DNA of 23,802 nucleotides from a virus, in the IMG/VR virus record IMGVR_UViG_3300038468_000121, positions 1 to 23,802 of that record, one strand, 5' to 3'. The notes below the pieces were generated by a model. It did not search any database, was not told where the DNA came from, and worked only from the letters and a program-made list of their open reading frames with translations. A program made the translations under genes and the position numbers. Positions 15,729-22,671 of the stretch are shown in pieces; the stretch's first letter is position 1; each line of letters begins with the position of its first letter.

Positions 15729-16442
15729 TCAGGCCTTTCCGCCGGCCGACGGCCGCGCGAGGTGAGACGCCCGGATCGTGCCGTTCGGGCGCGTGGTGAT
15801 CTGCTCAGTCGGACGCATCTCCGTACCGAACACTCGGGCCATGTGGCGCTGCGTTTCCTTGTCGAGTTCCCCCTCGGGGCGCCCGCTTTCGTCGCCCTGG
15901 GTGTCGCCCTGCGTCCGCTTCGCCGCGGCACGGACGCCGCCGACCTTCGCGTGCGCGGCGATCGAGGCCTTGATCTCCGGCACGTTGCAGAAGGAGGAGA
16001 ACTGCTCGTCGGTGAGACCCTGCGCGTGCGCTCGGAGCGACTCGGGGAGGATCTCGCCTCGCGCGGCAATGCGCGCCTGCTCCTCGCGCTCGCGCCGTTG
16101 CGCGTTTTCCGTCTCGAGGACGGCGAGCCGCTTCACGACCTCGGGGACCGGGACCACGGCGAGCGGCGCCCGGCACTTCATCGGATCCGCCGCCGCGGCG
16201 GCCTTCTTCTTCGCCTCGTCGCCGTCCGGCTCGCCCGCGCCCGGTGGCACGTCCGGCGCCGCCGCGGCTTGCTCCGGGGGAGGCGTTCCGCCTCCAGGCG
16301 CGGCGCCGCCGTCGGCGCCATCGCTGGCACCCGCGGCCTTTTCGATCTCCGCGATCAGGTTCTGGATGCCGGCCTTGGCCGTCTCCGGATCCTCCGCCGT
16401 GAGGGCGGCTTTGAGAGCCGCGAGGATCAGCGCCAGGTTCAT
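15729..16442 (-). CDS. Nested scaffolding protein (Mu gpZ-like), internal start
   Basis: Inside the protease gene, codon 161 is an ATG preceded by AGGGAG with an eight-base spacer, a much better ribosome-binding site than that of the full-length gene. Initiation there would yield 237 residues that begin MNLALILAALKAALTAEDPE and comprise exactly the helical, acidic and coiled-coil scaffold part without protease. Nested scaffold genes in the same frame are well known for Mu I/Z and lambda C/Nu3. The match between a strong internal site and the domain boundary is the evidence; expression has not been shown. Confidence 0.72.
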   Translation of the reverse strand: MNLALILAALKAALTAEDPETAKAGIQNLIAEIEKAAGASDGADGGAAPGGGTPPPEQAAAAPDVPPGAGEPDGDEAKKKAAAAADPMKCRAPLAVVPVPEVVKRLAVLETENAQRREREEQARIAARGEILPESLRAHAQGLTDEQFSSFCNVPEIKASIAAHAKVGGVRAAAKRTQGDTQGDESGRPEGELDKETQRHMARVFGTEMRPTEQITTRPNGTIRASHLARPSAGGKA

Positions 16443-16922
16443 CGATTCGTCTCCCTGTTGAGCGGCCGCGGCCGCGATTCGTGCGAGCTGCCTCGCGTGG
16501 TGCGTCCCCGGATCGCCCACGAGGGAGACCCGTACGAGCCGGACGATCTCGCCTGTCGCCTTGTCGACGTCGTATTCGGGCGAGAGAAAGAGCCTCTGCC
16601 GCGTCGTGATCTGCTTGACCGCGTACGCGCTCCAGTCGAAGACGAGCCACGGCTCCCCCGCCCGCAGCTCGAGCCGCGCATAGCCGCCAGTGGGCGGCGG
16701 GGCCGACGGATCGGGCTCCTTCGCGCCGCCGTGCTCCACGTCGATCTGCAGCGGGTTGCCGCGCCCGCGGTAGATGGCGAAGACCTCGCGCGCGCTGCGC
16801 TCCGTCCAGTAGTGGACGCCGTAGTCCGTGGCGTTCCCTCCGAGGTTCCACAGCTGGATTTCCGCCGGCGGGACCGCGGCCTCGAAGGCGTAGGCCAGAA
16901 CGGCGAGCCGTGCGCGCTTCAC
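15729..16922 (-). CDS. Prohead protease with C-terminal scaffold (Mu gpI-like)
   Basis: The GTG start overlaps the portal stop (GTGA); 397 residues. The N-terminal ~145 residues resemble the Mu I-type protease: IDVEHGG (60-66) with candidate catalytic His64, then LFLSPEYDVD (111-120), GEIVRLVRVSLVGDPGTH with a candidate Ser133. After residue 160 the protein changes character to scaffold: Ala/Glu helices, an acidic Gly/Pro-rich linker (about 198-240), a coiled-coil (about 258-295), and a charged, glutamine-containing C-terminal region. In Mu, gene I encodes protease plus scaffold and gene Z encodes scaffold alone from an internal start; this gene shows the same plan, with a strong internal start at 16442. 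It processes and shapes the prohead and is then lost. Catalytic assignments are by pattern only. Confidence 0.88.
   Translation of the reverse strand: MKRARLAVLAYAFEAAVPPAEIQLWNLGGNATDYGVHYWTERSAREVFAIYRGRGNPLQIDVEHGGAKEPDPSAPPPTGGYARLELRAGEPWLVFDWSAYAVKQITTRQRLFLSPEYDVDKATGEIVRLVRVSLVGDPGTHHARQLARIAAAAAQQGDESMNLALILAALKAALTAEDPETAKAGIQNLIAEIEKAAGASDGADGGAAPGGGTPPPEQAAAAPDVPPGAGEPDGDEAKKKAAAAADPMKCRAPLAVVPVPEVVKRLAVLETENAQRREREEQARIAARGEILPESLRAHAQGLTDEQFSSFCNVPEIKASIAAHAKVGGVRAAAKRTQGDTQGDESGRPEGELDKETQRHMARVFGTEMRPTEQITTRPNGTIRASHLARPSAGGKA
16451..16456 (-). promoter_or_regulatory. Internal Shine-Dalgarno for nested scaffold
   Basis: On the minus strand AGGGAG stands eight bases before ATG 16442-16440. 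It falls inside the protease coding sequence at the protease/scaffold boundary (codons for QQGDES), so it decides the start of the nested gene. Confidence 0.7.
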
Positions 16923-18289
16923 GCGGCCTCCTTGATCGGCGCGCGTTGGGCTGGCACGTCCGGCACTGCATCGCCGTTGCGATCGCCCTGGATCGGCACC
17001 GTGAACTGCGACGCGAGCGACGCCACGTCAGGCTCGAGACCGTGTGCCCTCAGCGTCGCGGTGAGCGCGTCAATCGCCGCGGACGCAGCGGAGAGCGATT
17101 CGGCCGCGGCCTTGAGATCCGCGGGGGGCCGTGTGTCCCATGCGACGCGCGCCTCTTCGCCGGCACCGCACAGGTCGTGCACCACAGCGGGGATCGCCTG
17201 CGCGTTCAACGTGTCGGCGAGCGCGTTGCCGTCGCCTTGGATGATGTCCGAGCGGATCGTCGCGTGAATGTTCGCGTTGGCGAAGCCTGCGCCGCCGGTC
17301 ACGGTGACCACCTGGCCGGCGATCGAGATCATGAACTCGCGATCGCTGGTCTCGATGATCTCCTTGAAGACCTCGTAGCCGCGGCCGTTGCTCTCGAGCA
17401 GCTTGACGTCGTAGCCGGGGGTGACCCCGAAGACCGTGTTGACCCCCCAGGCCATCACCTGACGCCACCACGTTTGCTTCTGCGCCTCGCCGGCACCCTG
17501 CGGCGCGACCGCGACGCGCGCGGGGTTGGCGAGCTTCCCCGCGTAGTTCTCCCGGTAGAGGAACGCTGCTTCCTTCGAGATGTACGAGCGGCCACTGCAC
17601 TGCCACAGCGCCCGGTTCCACGGCTCGTATCGGCCGCTCGGCGTGTGGAGCACCCACCTGCCGTCCCCAGGGGTGATCGGAAGCAAGCCGTCGAGCGAGC
17701 GGTAGTACCAGCGATCCTCGCTCCAGCGGTAGACCAGGAACTCCGGATCGAGCCGGACGAGCGTCGGGTGAGCGTCGCCTTCGCCCTGTACGAACTCCGC
17801 GACGGCGATCCCCACCATGATCCCGTCGGCGTGAAGTTGCTGGAGCTCGGCTTGCGGGAAGTAGCGCTCGAACGCCCCCGGCTTCCCGCCCTCGCCCTCG
17901 AGGGCCGCGACGGCGCGTGGGGTGCCGCTGAACCGCTTCGGGAGCCTCACAAGACCGCCTGTGCGCGTGCCGAGGAGACCCTGCAGCGTCCCATCTCGTT
18001 GGAAGGTCCGGTACAGCTGCCCGACGAGGGTCAGGTCGCCGGAGCCCGCACGCTGCGCCGCCGACTCGACATCGGCCTGCAGCCACCGCGTCTGACTGAC
18101 CGGGAGAGGTGAGGTGCGCGGCCGGCGCTTCGTCTTTTGGCGCGGGCGCGTGCCCGCGGCGGGGACCTGCGGTTGCTCGGCGGCGGAGACGTCGTTCGGG
18201 CGCGGCGACGGCGGCAGGTACACGTCGATCGCCGCTATGCCAGCGACGAGGACGGACCGGAGCCGGTCGGCGAGTGCCACAGATCGCAC
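16919..18289 (-). CDS. Portal protein, DUF935 / Mu gp29-like
   Basis: The 456-residue protein would form the dodecameric portal through which DNA enters and leaves the head. The middle and C-terminal part match the DUF935 pattern: EAQKQTWWRQVMAWG, a segment with YEVFKEIIETSDREF, and the signature HATIRSDIIQGDGNALADTL followed by NAQAIPAVV. The N-terminal 65 residues are Pro/Arg/Lys-rich and lack clear domain features. The start is GTG, the first start codon after an in-frame stop at 18344-18346; no good ribosome-binding site precedes it, so GTG at codon 4 is also possible. The length is a little below Mu gp29. The protease gene begins in its stop codon (GTGA); no Mu gpF-type minor head gene intervenes. 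Confidence 0.9.
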   Translation of the reverse strand: MRSVALADRLRSVLVAGIAAIDVYLPPSPRPNDVSAAEQPQVPAAGTRPRQKTKRRPRTSPLPVSQTRWLQADVESAAQRAGSGDLTLVGQLYRTFQRDGTLQGLLGTRTGGLVRLPKRFSGTPRAVAALEGEGGKPGAFERYFPQAELQQLHADGIMVGIAVAEFVQGEGDAHPTLVRLDPEFLVYRWSEDRWYYRSLDGLLPITPGDGRWVLHTPSGRYEPWNRALWQCSGRSYISKEAAFLYRENYAGKLANPARVAVAPQGAGEAQKQTWWRQVMAWGVNTVFGVTPGYDVKLLESNGRGYEVFKEIIETSDREFMISIAGQVVTVTGGAGFANANIHATIRSDIIQGDGNALADTLNAQAIPAVVHDLCGAGEEARVAWDTRPPADLKAAAESLSAASAAIDALTATLRAHGLEPDVASLASQFTVPIQGDRNGDAVPDVPAQRAPIKEAA

Positions 18290-18366
18290 GCTGACACGTG
18301 CGCGCGAGTCGCCTGGTTTGCAAAGTTGGTTACGGTCAGCCGGTTACGGTCGATTGCAAACCGAGG
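18290..18366. promoter_or_regulatory. Terminase-portal spacer with inverted and direct repeats
   Basis: This is the longest non-coding spacer in the window (77 bases) and is less GC-rich than its surroundings. A perfect 9-base inverted repeat, ggtttgcaa (18315-18323) and ttgcaaacc (18354-18362), encloses two copies of ggttacggtc (18328-18337 and 18342-18351), spaced by 14 bases. The arms are separated by 30 bases and no T-run follows, so a simple intrinsic terminator is unlikely. Paired direct repeats inside an inverted repeat look like a protein-binding site: an operator or activator site for the structural genes, or part of a packaging (pac) site beside the terminase genes. Which of these is not decidable here. 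I see no convincing -35/-10 pair. Confidence 0.6.
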
Positions 18367-20001
18367 TCACAAGTCCTCGTTCTCGCCCCAACCGACCCCC
18401 GCATAGGGATTGATCGGACGCGCGTACGGCGTGATCTCCGCGTCCGTCGCCTCAGAAGATTTCGACGCGCGCGGCGGCTTTGGTGGCCCCGGCGCCTCTT
18501 CCTGCCACGCCGCAAGATCCCACACCGCGAGCGCCACCGCGTCGGCGCGATCCGGTGATCGCCCGAGCCGTTTCTTGAGCACGTCCTTCGGCGTCGCCTT
18601 CAGCTTTCCGCTTAGCTGTCCCTCCCACTCCGGCGAATGGAGCTCCTTCGCGAGCTTCGTGTCCTCGACGATCGCACCGCCGGCGCGAATCCACCGCGCG
18701 AGGTTGGCCCAGAGCTCATCGCGCACGCGGTCGTAGAGGTGCGGCTCTCGAAACGCCTTGTCGCTCGACCGAACCGCCACCACCTCGAAGTCCTGCGGGC
18801 GCGCGGCCGCGTGCGCGCGGAAGGCCGCGAGCACGTCGGTCCCGATCGGCCCCTCGCGATCGATCTTCACGAGCGGGACCTCGTCGCCCGGCTTGCGGTG
18901 CTCCGTCAGTATGCCCAGCGCATGGGCGAGTATCGCGCCCTCGGAAAGCCCCCTCATCGCCACTAGGCCGAGGATCTTCTGACCGCGCCGCGCGGCGAAC
19001 GCGGTCTCGTCCCCCGCGAGCCCGGGGCCGGAGGGGTCGAGACCAAGATGCAGACGGCCGATCGCAGGCGTGTCGTCCCACAGGATCTCAGCCTGTTGGA
19101 TCGCGTGCACTGAGAGGATTTTTCCCTCCTCGGCGAGGACGTGGACACCTTTGACGCGGATCTTGAAGAGCGGGCTGTCCTCGCCCCACTCGCGCTTCTT
19201 CTCTTCGATCCACGCGCGCTCGGCGAGGCCCGGGATCACTTCGCGCCCGGCGACGACGTTCGGGCTCTCCTCGCTCGAGATCGTGAACGTCTTGTAGAAC
19301 TCGGTCTTCGTGTCGAACGCCTCGAAGAACTCCCCCTCAGTCCTCGTCGGGTTGCTGAACAGGCCGACGCGCGCGCCGCCGGCGCGGTTGCCCTCGATCG
19401 CCTCGAAGATCGCATCGGGGACGCCGCTCGCCTCGTCCACGAGGTAGAGCAGGTTTCGTCCGCTCACGCCGGCGACCGCTTCGGCCTCGCGCGCGGTGAA
19501 GCCGACGATCTCGCGAAAGTCCTCCGAGGTGATTCCGCTCCGCGCGAGCTCGTGCACCTCGCCGCGGATCGGCCGCTTCGCCCGCGCGATGAGCTTTCGG
19601 ATCTCCCTCCACAAGATCTTGTCGACCTGCCGCGAGGTGACCGCGGTGAGGACGACGCGCGCGTCGTCGAAGCAGTCGTAGAACCACAAGGCGAGGATGC
19701 CGGCCGTGTGGCTCTTCGACACCTTGTGGCCGGATCGCACCGCCACCCGCTTGTGGTCGCGCACCGCGAAGAGGATCTCGATCTGCTTCGCCCACGGACG
19801 CACGCCGAGCACGTCCGTCGCGTACGCGTCCGGGTGCTCGCGGTAGTGCGCCCGCTCCGCGGCCGTGAGGTACCCCGTGCCATCCGTCGCATGCTCGGCC
19901 GCGACGCGCTCGCACACGATCGCGAGATCTCCGTACGGTGTGCGTGGGCGTTCGGCGCGGGGCTTCCGACGTGAGGCCTCTTCCGCCTTCGAGGTCGTCA
20001 T
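18367..20001 (-). CDS. Terminase large subunit
   Basis: ATP-driven DNA packaging motor with nuclease. The 544-residue reading starts at the ATG overlapping the small-subunit stop (ATGA). The ATPase half carries a variant Walker A, SGHKVSKSH (90-98), Walker B LLYLVDE (184-190) and the coupling segment FSNPTR (215-220). The C-terminal RNase H-like nuclease half shows acidic residues in the expected order: LGLDPSG (D322), VKIDREG (D381) and RSPDRADA (D484/D487). The SPDRADA ending is typical of phage large terminases. It lies where Mu gp28 sits relative to portal. About 45 residues after the nuclease domain are Pro/Ser-rich and probably disordered. A 77-base spacer with repeats follows before the portal. 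Confidence 0.95.
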   Translation of the reverse strand: MTTSKAEEASRRKPRAERPRTPYGDLAIVCERVAAEHATDGTGYLTAAERAHYREHPDAYATDVLGVRPWAKQIEILFAVRDHKRVAVRSGHKVSKSHTAGILALWFYDCFDDARVVLTAVTSRQVDKILWREIRKLIARAKRPIRGEVHELARSGITSEDFREIVGFTAREAEAVAGVSGRNLLYLVDEASGVPDAIFEAIEGNRAGGARVGLFSNPTRTEGEFFEAFDTKTEFYKTFTISSEESPNVVAGREVIPGLAERAWIEEKKREWGEDSPLFKIRVKGVHVLAEEGKILSVHAIQQAEILWDDTPAIGRLHLGLDPSGPGLAGDETAFAARRGQKILGLVAMRGLSEGAILAHALGILTEHRKPGDEVPLVKIDREGPIGTDVLAAFRAHAAARPQDFEVVAVRSSDKAFREPHLYDRVRDELWANLARWIRAGGAIVEDTKLAKELHSPEWEGQLSGKLKATPKDVLKKRLGRSPDRADAVALAVWDLAAWQEEAPGPPKPPRASKSSEATDAEITPYARPINPYAGVGWGENEDL

Positions 20002-20552
20002 CGGGTGCGCTCCTCCTCCAGCGCGCGAAGCTCCCGCGCGACCGCCGCGGCGGCCTCGGGATGCGGCTGCAGCGCGCGCTCGAGCGCCCGCTTGATGCGC
20101 GACCAGACCGCGGTCCGCATCACGTGGGCGCCCACGAGGAACTCGAGCTGCACCACCTGTCGAAGCGTCACGGCGATCGAGGCCATGACCTTCGCTTTCT
20201 CGAGCGGTGTGCTCGCCGCCTCGAGCCTCAGGGAGGCGAGGAGCCCGTTGGCCATTTGCTCGAGCTCCGCCGCGCGCGCGAGGACGTCCGGCGGCGCGCT
20301 CGCCACCGGCTTCGATGTTGCGAGCGCGGTGCGCTGGCGTGTCGCGGCCTCCTCCCACCAGGCCGGCTCGATCGCGAAGTGCTTCTCCAGGATCTCGCGC
20401 TTGTCGGCAGTCGGCTTCGACGCCCCTGAGAGCCACTTGCACACGGCGACGCGAGAGACCGACGCGCACGCGGCGATCTCGTCCTGCGTCTTGCCAGTTC
20501 GCGCGAGCGCGATAGCAGCCCGTGTCCGTGACTCCGGGCGGGCGCGGCTCAC
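19998..20552 (-). CDS. Putative terminase small subunit (HTH DNA-binding)
   Basis: GTG start in a GTGA overlap with the glycosyltransferase stop gives 184 residues. Residues 10-44 form a helix-turn-helix: KTQDEIAACASVSRVAVCKW reads as a recognition unit of the XRE/terminase type. The remainder is helical, with Leu/Ala-rich amphipathic stretches at 85-140 that could oligomerise, and a charged C-terminal tail ending EEERTR. Small terminase subunits bind pac DNA through an N-terminal HTH, form rings through a helical core and sit immediately before the large subunit; size, domain order and position all fit. The next gene starts in its stop codon (ATGA). It could instead be a late regulator, because sequence conservation of small terminases is poor. 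Confidence 0.7.
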   Translation of the reverse strand: MSRARPESRTRAAIALARTGKTQDEIAACASVSRVAVCKWLSGASKPTADKREILEKHFAIEPAWWEEAATRQRTALATSKPVASAPPDVLARAAELEQMANGLLASLRLEAASTPLEKAKVMASIAVTLRQVVQLEFLVGAHVMRTAVWSRIKRALERALQPHPEAAAAVARELRALEEERTR

Positions 20553-22312
20553 GCGAGCCTCCTCCGCAGCCCGAAGCTCTCGAGCCTGCCCCGGTGCGTG
20601 ATCGAGCCGTGGTGGTTCACCGGCGAGCCTGGGCCAAGGTACATGTGCACCTTGCCGCCCAGGCGCCGCCACCGCTCGCAGAACGCGTAGTCCTCGCCGA
20701 GCATGTGCCCACGACGAATCGGAAGGAGGAAGAGCGCCACGTGCTGACGCGACGTCTGCTCGTCCGCGAAGGTGAGCGACGGGTCGGCTTCCTCGTCGAG
20801 GTACCCCAACACCCGCCGGATCGCGCCCGCGAGCTCTCGATCTTCCATGCGCTCGGCGTGCTGCCTCAGAAGCCTCCGCTCGGCGACGAGGCGCTCGCGA
20901 TAGAATGCGACCATGCGCTCGATCGCGCTGCGTTGGATGAGCGCGCACCCGAGCGCAATCCGCTCGACCTCGACGCACTGCTGTTCGTCAACCCTTCGAT
21001 CGGCATCGGGGAGATAGACCACGGGATAGTTCCACGCCGGCGCATCGGGTGGGTCCCCGGCAGCGAGCACCTCTCCGCCAGCGCGCGCGACCGCCGCGAA
21101 GTTCACCTGGCCGCGCCGCGGGTACGGTGCCGCGACGACCTCCTTCCCGGCGGCGAGCATGTGGAAGAGCAGCTCCGGCCCGAAGGAGACATCCGCGTCG
21201 ACGAAGAAGAGATGCGACGCGTCTGAGTCGAGGAACGACGTCACCAGCCGCGACCGCGCGCGGACCAGATCCATCCGCTCCTGCGCGACGTAGTCCACCT
21301 CCACAGGGACCATGAGGTCCGCGAACTCCGCGCCCTGAAGGCGCAGCAGTGTCGTCGTGTGCTCCGGGTGATGCCCCTCTCGCGTCGGCGTCGCGACGAA
21401 GACACGCGGGGGCGGGTCGCCGTTGGCGCGGAGCGCGCGCGCCCGCTGGGCGTACCCGAGCGAGCGGATCAAGTTGCGCCCGTTGTCGCGCTGCCAGCGC
21501 TGCACGTCCTCCTCGGTCACCCCTCTGACCCACCGTCGCGCGAGGTGTGGCGTCGCCTCATAAAACCGCCCGACGTGCGGCGGCGCGACATCGGTCCGCC
21601 AGGCGGCGGCGGCAGCGAGGACGGGCGCGCGCGCGTCAGTGTCCCACCGCACGAGCGGGCGTCGGTTCGGGTGCCCGTCGTTCGCGTAGGTGCTCGCGAT
21701 CTCCGTGTCGTGGTCGATGATCGTCGGGAGCGGGTGCCAGATCCGCTCGCCGGTCACGAGACACCAGACCGCGATCAGCGTGTCCTCGGTGAGCGCCGGT
21801 TGCCCATTCGGGCCCGGCGTCCGCCAGCCGTCGAGCAGCTCGGACGCGCGCCACGAGAGGAAGGCAGTGAGCTTCGCTCGGGGGACCACGTAGCCCACGC
21901 CGACCAAGCAGTCTGCCGTGGTGAACCATCGGTGCCCCTCGGCGGCGAGCGCGGTCGCGGCGTGATGCACGACCTCGAGGCCGATCACCGCCTCGGGCTG
22001 CGCCTGCACCATTGCGGTGAGCTCGGACCAGAACGACGGTGAGACGCGCGCGTCGTCCTGCAGGAAGATGCAGTGGCTCGCCTGCGTCCCCGCGGCCCAC
22101 TGCCACATGTGTTCGCTCCAGACGTCGTTGGTCGCTCGCTCAGTGATCTCGCACGAGCGCAGCAGCGCATCGCTGGATCGCGCGTGAGATTGAAACCAAG
22201 TCTCAGCGCCTGGCCGGACATGAAGATCGGCGCGCAGCCGCGCCATGCTCGCGGCCCGCTCGGGTACCCACGGCGTGTGCGAGATCGCGAGCGCGAAGGT
22301 GGTCGCACTCAC
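20549..22312 (-). CDS. Two-domain glycosyltransferase (GT-A-like halves)
   Basis: The GTG start overlaps the lipoprotein stop as GTGA, giving 587 residues; a longer frame upstream would run through the lipoprotein gene and has no support. The first half (about 1-240) looks like a nucleotide-diphospho-sugar transferase domain: a FLQDDARVSP segment (84-92) carries the acidic metal-binding cluster, and EDT lies at 176-178. The second half (about 300-587) starts VFVATPTREGHHPEH, has the DxD-type motif FFVDADVSF (369-377), then GEDYAFCERWR (539-549) and NHHGS (566-570), resembling Anp1-like/family-2 glycosyltransferases found in phages. No membrane segment is seen, so it should be cytoplasmic. It overlaps the terminase small subunit gene by four bases. 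Acceptor could be virion protein, DNA or host surface glycan; sequence does not say. Confidence 0.8.
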   Translation of the reverse strand: MSATTFALAISHTPWVPERAASMARLRADLHVRPGAETWFQSHARSSDALLRSCEITERATNDVWSEHMWQWAAGTQASHCIFLQDDARVSPSFWSELTAMVQAQPEAVIGLEVVHHAATALAAEGHRWFTTADCLVGVGYVVPRAKLTAFLSWRASELLDGWRTPGPNGQPALTEDTLIAVWCLVTGERIWHPLPTIIDHDTEIASTYANDGHPNRRPLVRWDTDARAPVLAAAAAWRTDVAPPHVGRFYEATPHLARRWVRGVTEEDVQRWQRDNGRNLIRSLGYAQRARALRANGDPPPRVFVATPTREGHHPEHTTTLLRLQGAEFADLMVPVEVDYVAQERMDLVRARSRLVTSFLDSDASHLFFVDADVSFGPELLFHMLAAGKEVVAAPYPRRGQVNFAAVARAGGEVLAAGDPPDAPAWNYPVVYLPDADRRVDEQQCVEVERIALGCALIQRSAIERMVAFYRERLVAERRLLRQHAERMEDRELAGAIRRVLGYLDEEADPSLTFADEQTSRQHVALFLLPIRRGHMLGEDYAFCERWRRLGGKVHMYLGPGSPVNHHGSITHRGRLESFGLRRRLA

Positions 22313-22671
22313 TGGACACCTCGCCCGCAGACGATCCGCCCGCACACCGCGCCGGCGCCGGTACAGCGCACCGTCGTGTCGCTCGGCTCTTCCGTCACCT
22401 CCACGGGCGAGTAGCATTCCGACTCCAGTCGGACCGCTCCGCCGGCGACCTCGGCGCGACACGCGAAGAGCAGCGAGGCGCTTGGCGCTGAGATGCACTC
22501 GCATTGCACGTACCCGGAGCCGGACGGCGAGAGGAACACCAGCGATTTGCTCGAGCACCTCGGGTAGGCCGCGAGCGCCGAGTCGGCCCCGGCGTCGTCG
22601 GGCGGCGGTGCATTGACCGCGCTGCTACAGCCGGCGACGAGGATGGCGCCCGTGATCGCGAGCGCCCTCAC
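22309..22671 (-). CDS. Cys-rich predicted lipoprotein
   Basis: The chosen GTG start forms a GTGA overlap with the epimerase stop, and the stop forms another GTGA with the glycosyltransferase start, so the 120-residue gene exactly fills the space between them. The N-terminus is a short signal peptide ending in a lipobox, LVAGC, with the acylated Cys at position 15. A flexible linker rich in Pro, Asp, Ala and Gly follows (residues 21-36), a style common in Myxococcota secreted proteins. The remaining domain holds eight further cysteines (39, 57, 59, 71, 86, 103, 110, 115), suggesting a disulphide-bonded fold outside the cytoplasm. I do not recognise the family. A phage-encoded surface lipoprotein could block superinfection, as T5 Llp does, but that is inference from location only. 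Residue +2 is Ser, which in enterobacteria would favour outer-membrane sorting. Confidence 0.75.
   Translation of the reverse strand: MRALAITGAILVAGCSSAVNAPPPDDAGADSALAAYPRCSSKSLVFLSPSGSGYVQCECISAPSASLLFACRAEVAGGAVRLESECYSPVEVTEEPSDTTVRCTGAGAVCGRIVCGRGVQ

Noticed and set aside
14865-17267. Plus-strand open frame of 800 codons opposite capsid, decoration, protease and portal genes
   Set aside because: It is antisense to four well-supported structural genes; its Arg/Leu-rich sequence has no domain motifs. Long antisense frames are expected in very GC-rich coding DNA.
18315-18362. Intrinsic terminator after the large terminase
   Set aside because: The arms are 30 bases apart with no T-run and enclose direct repeats; a protein-binding site is more likely.
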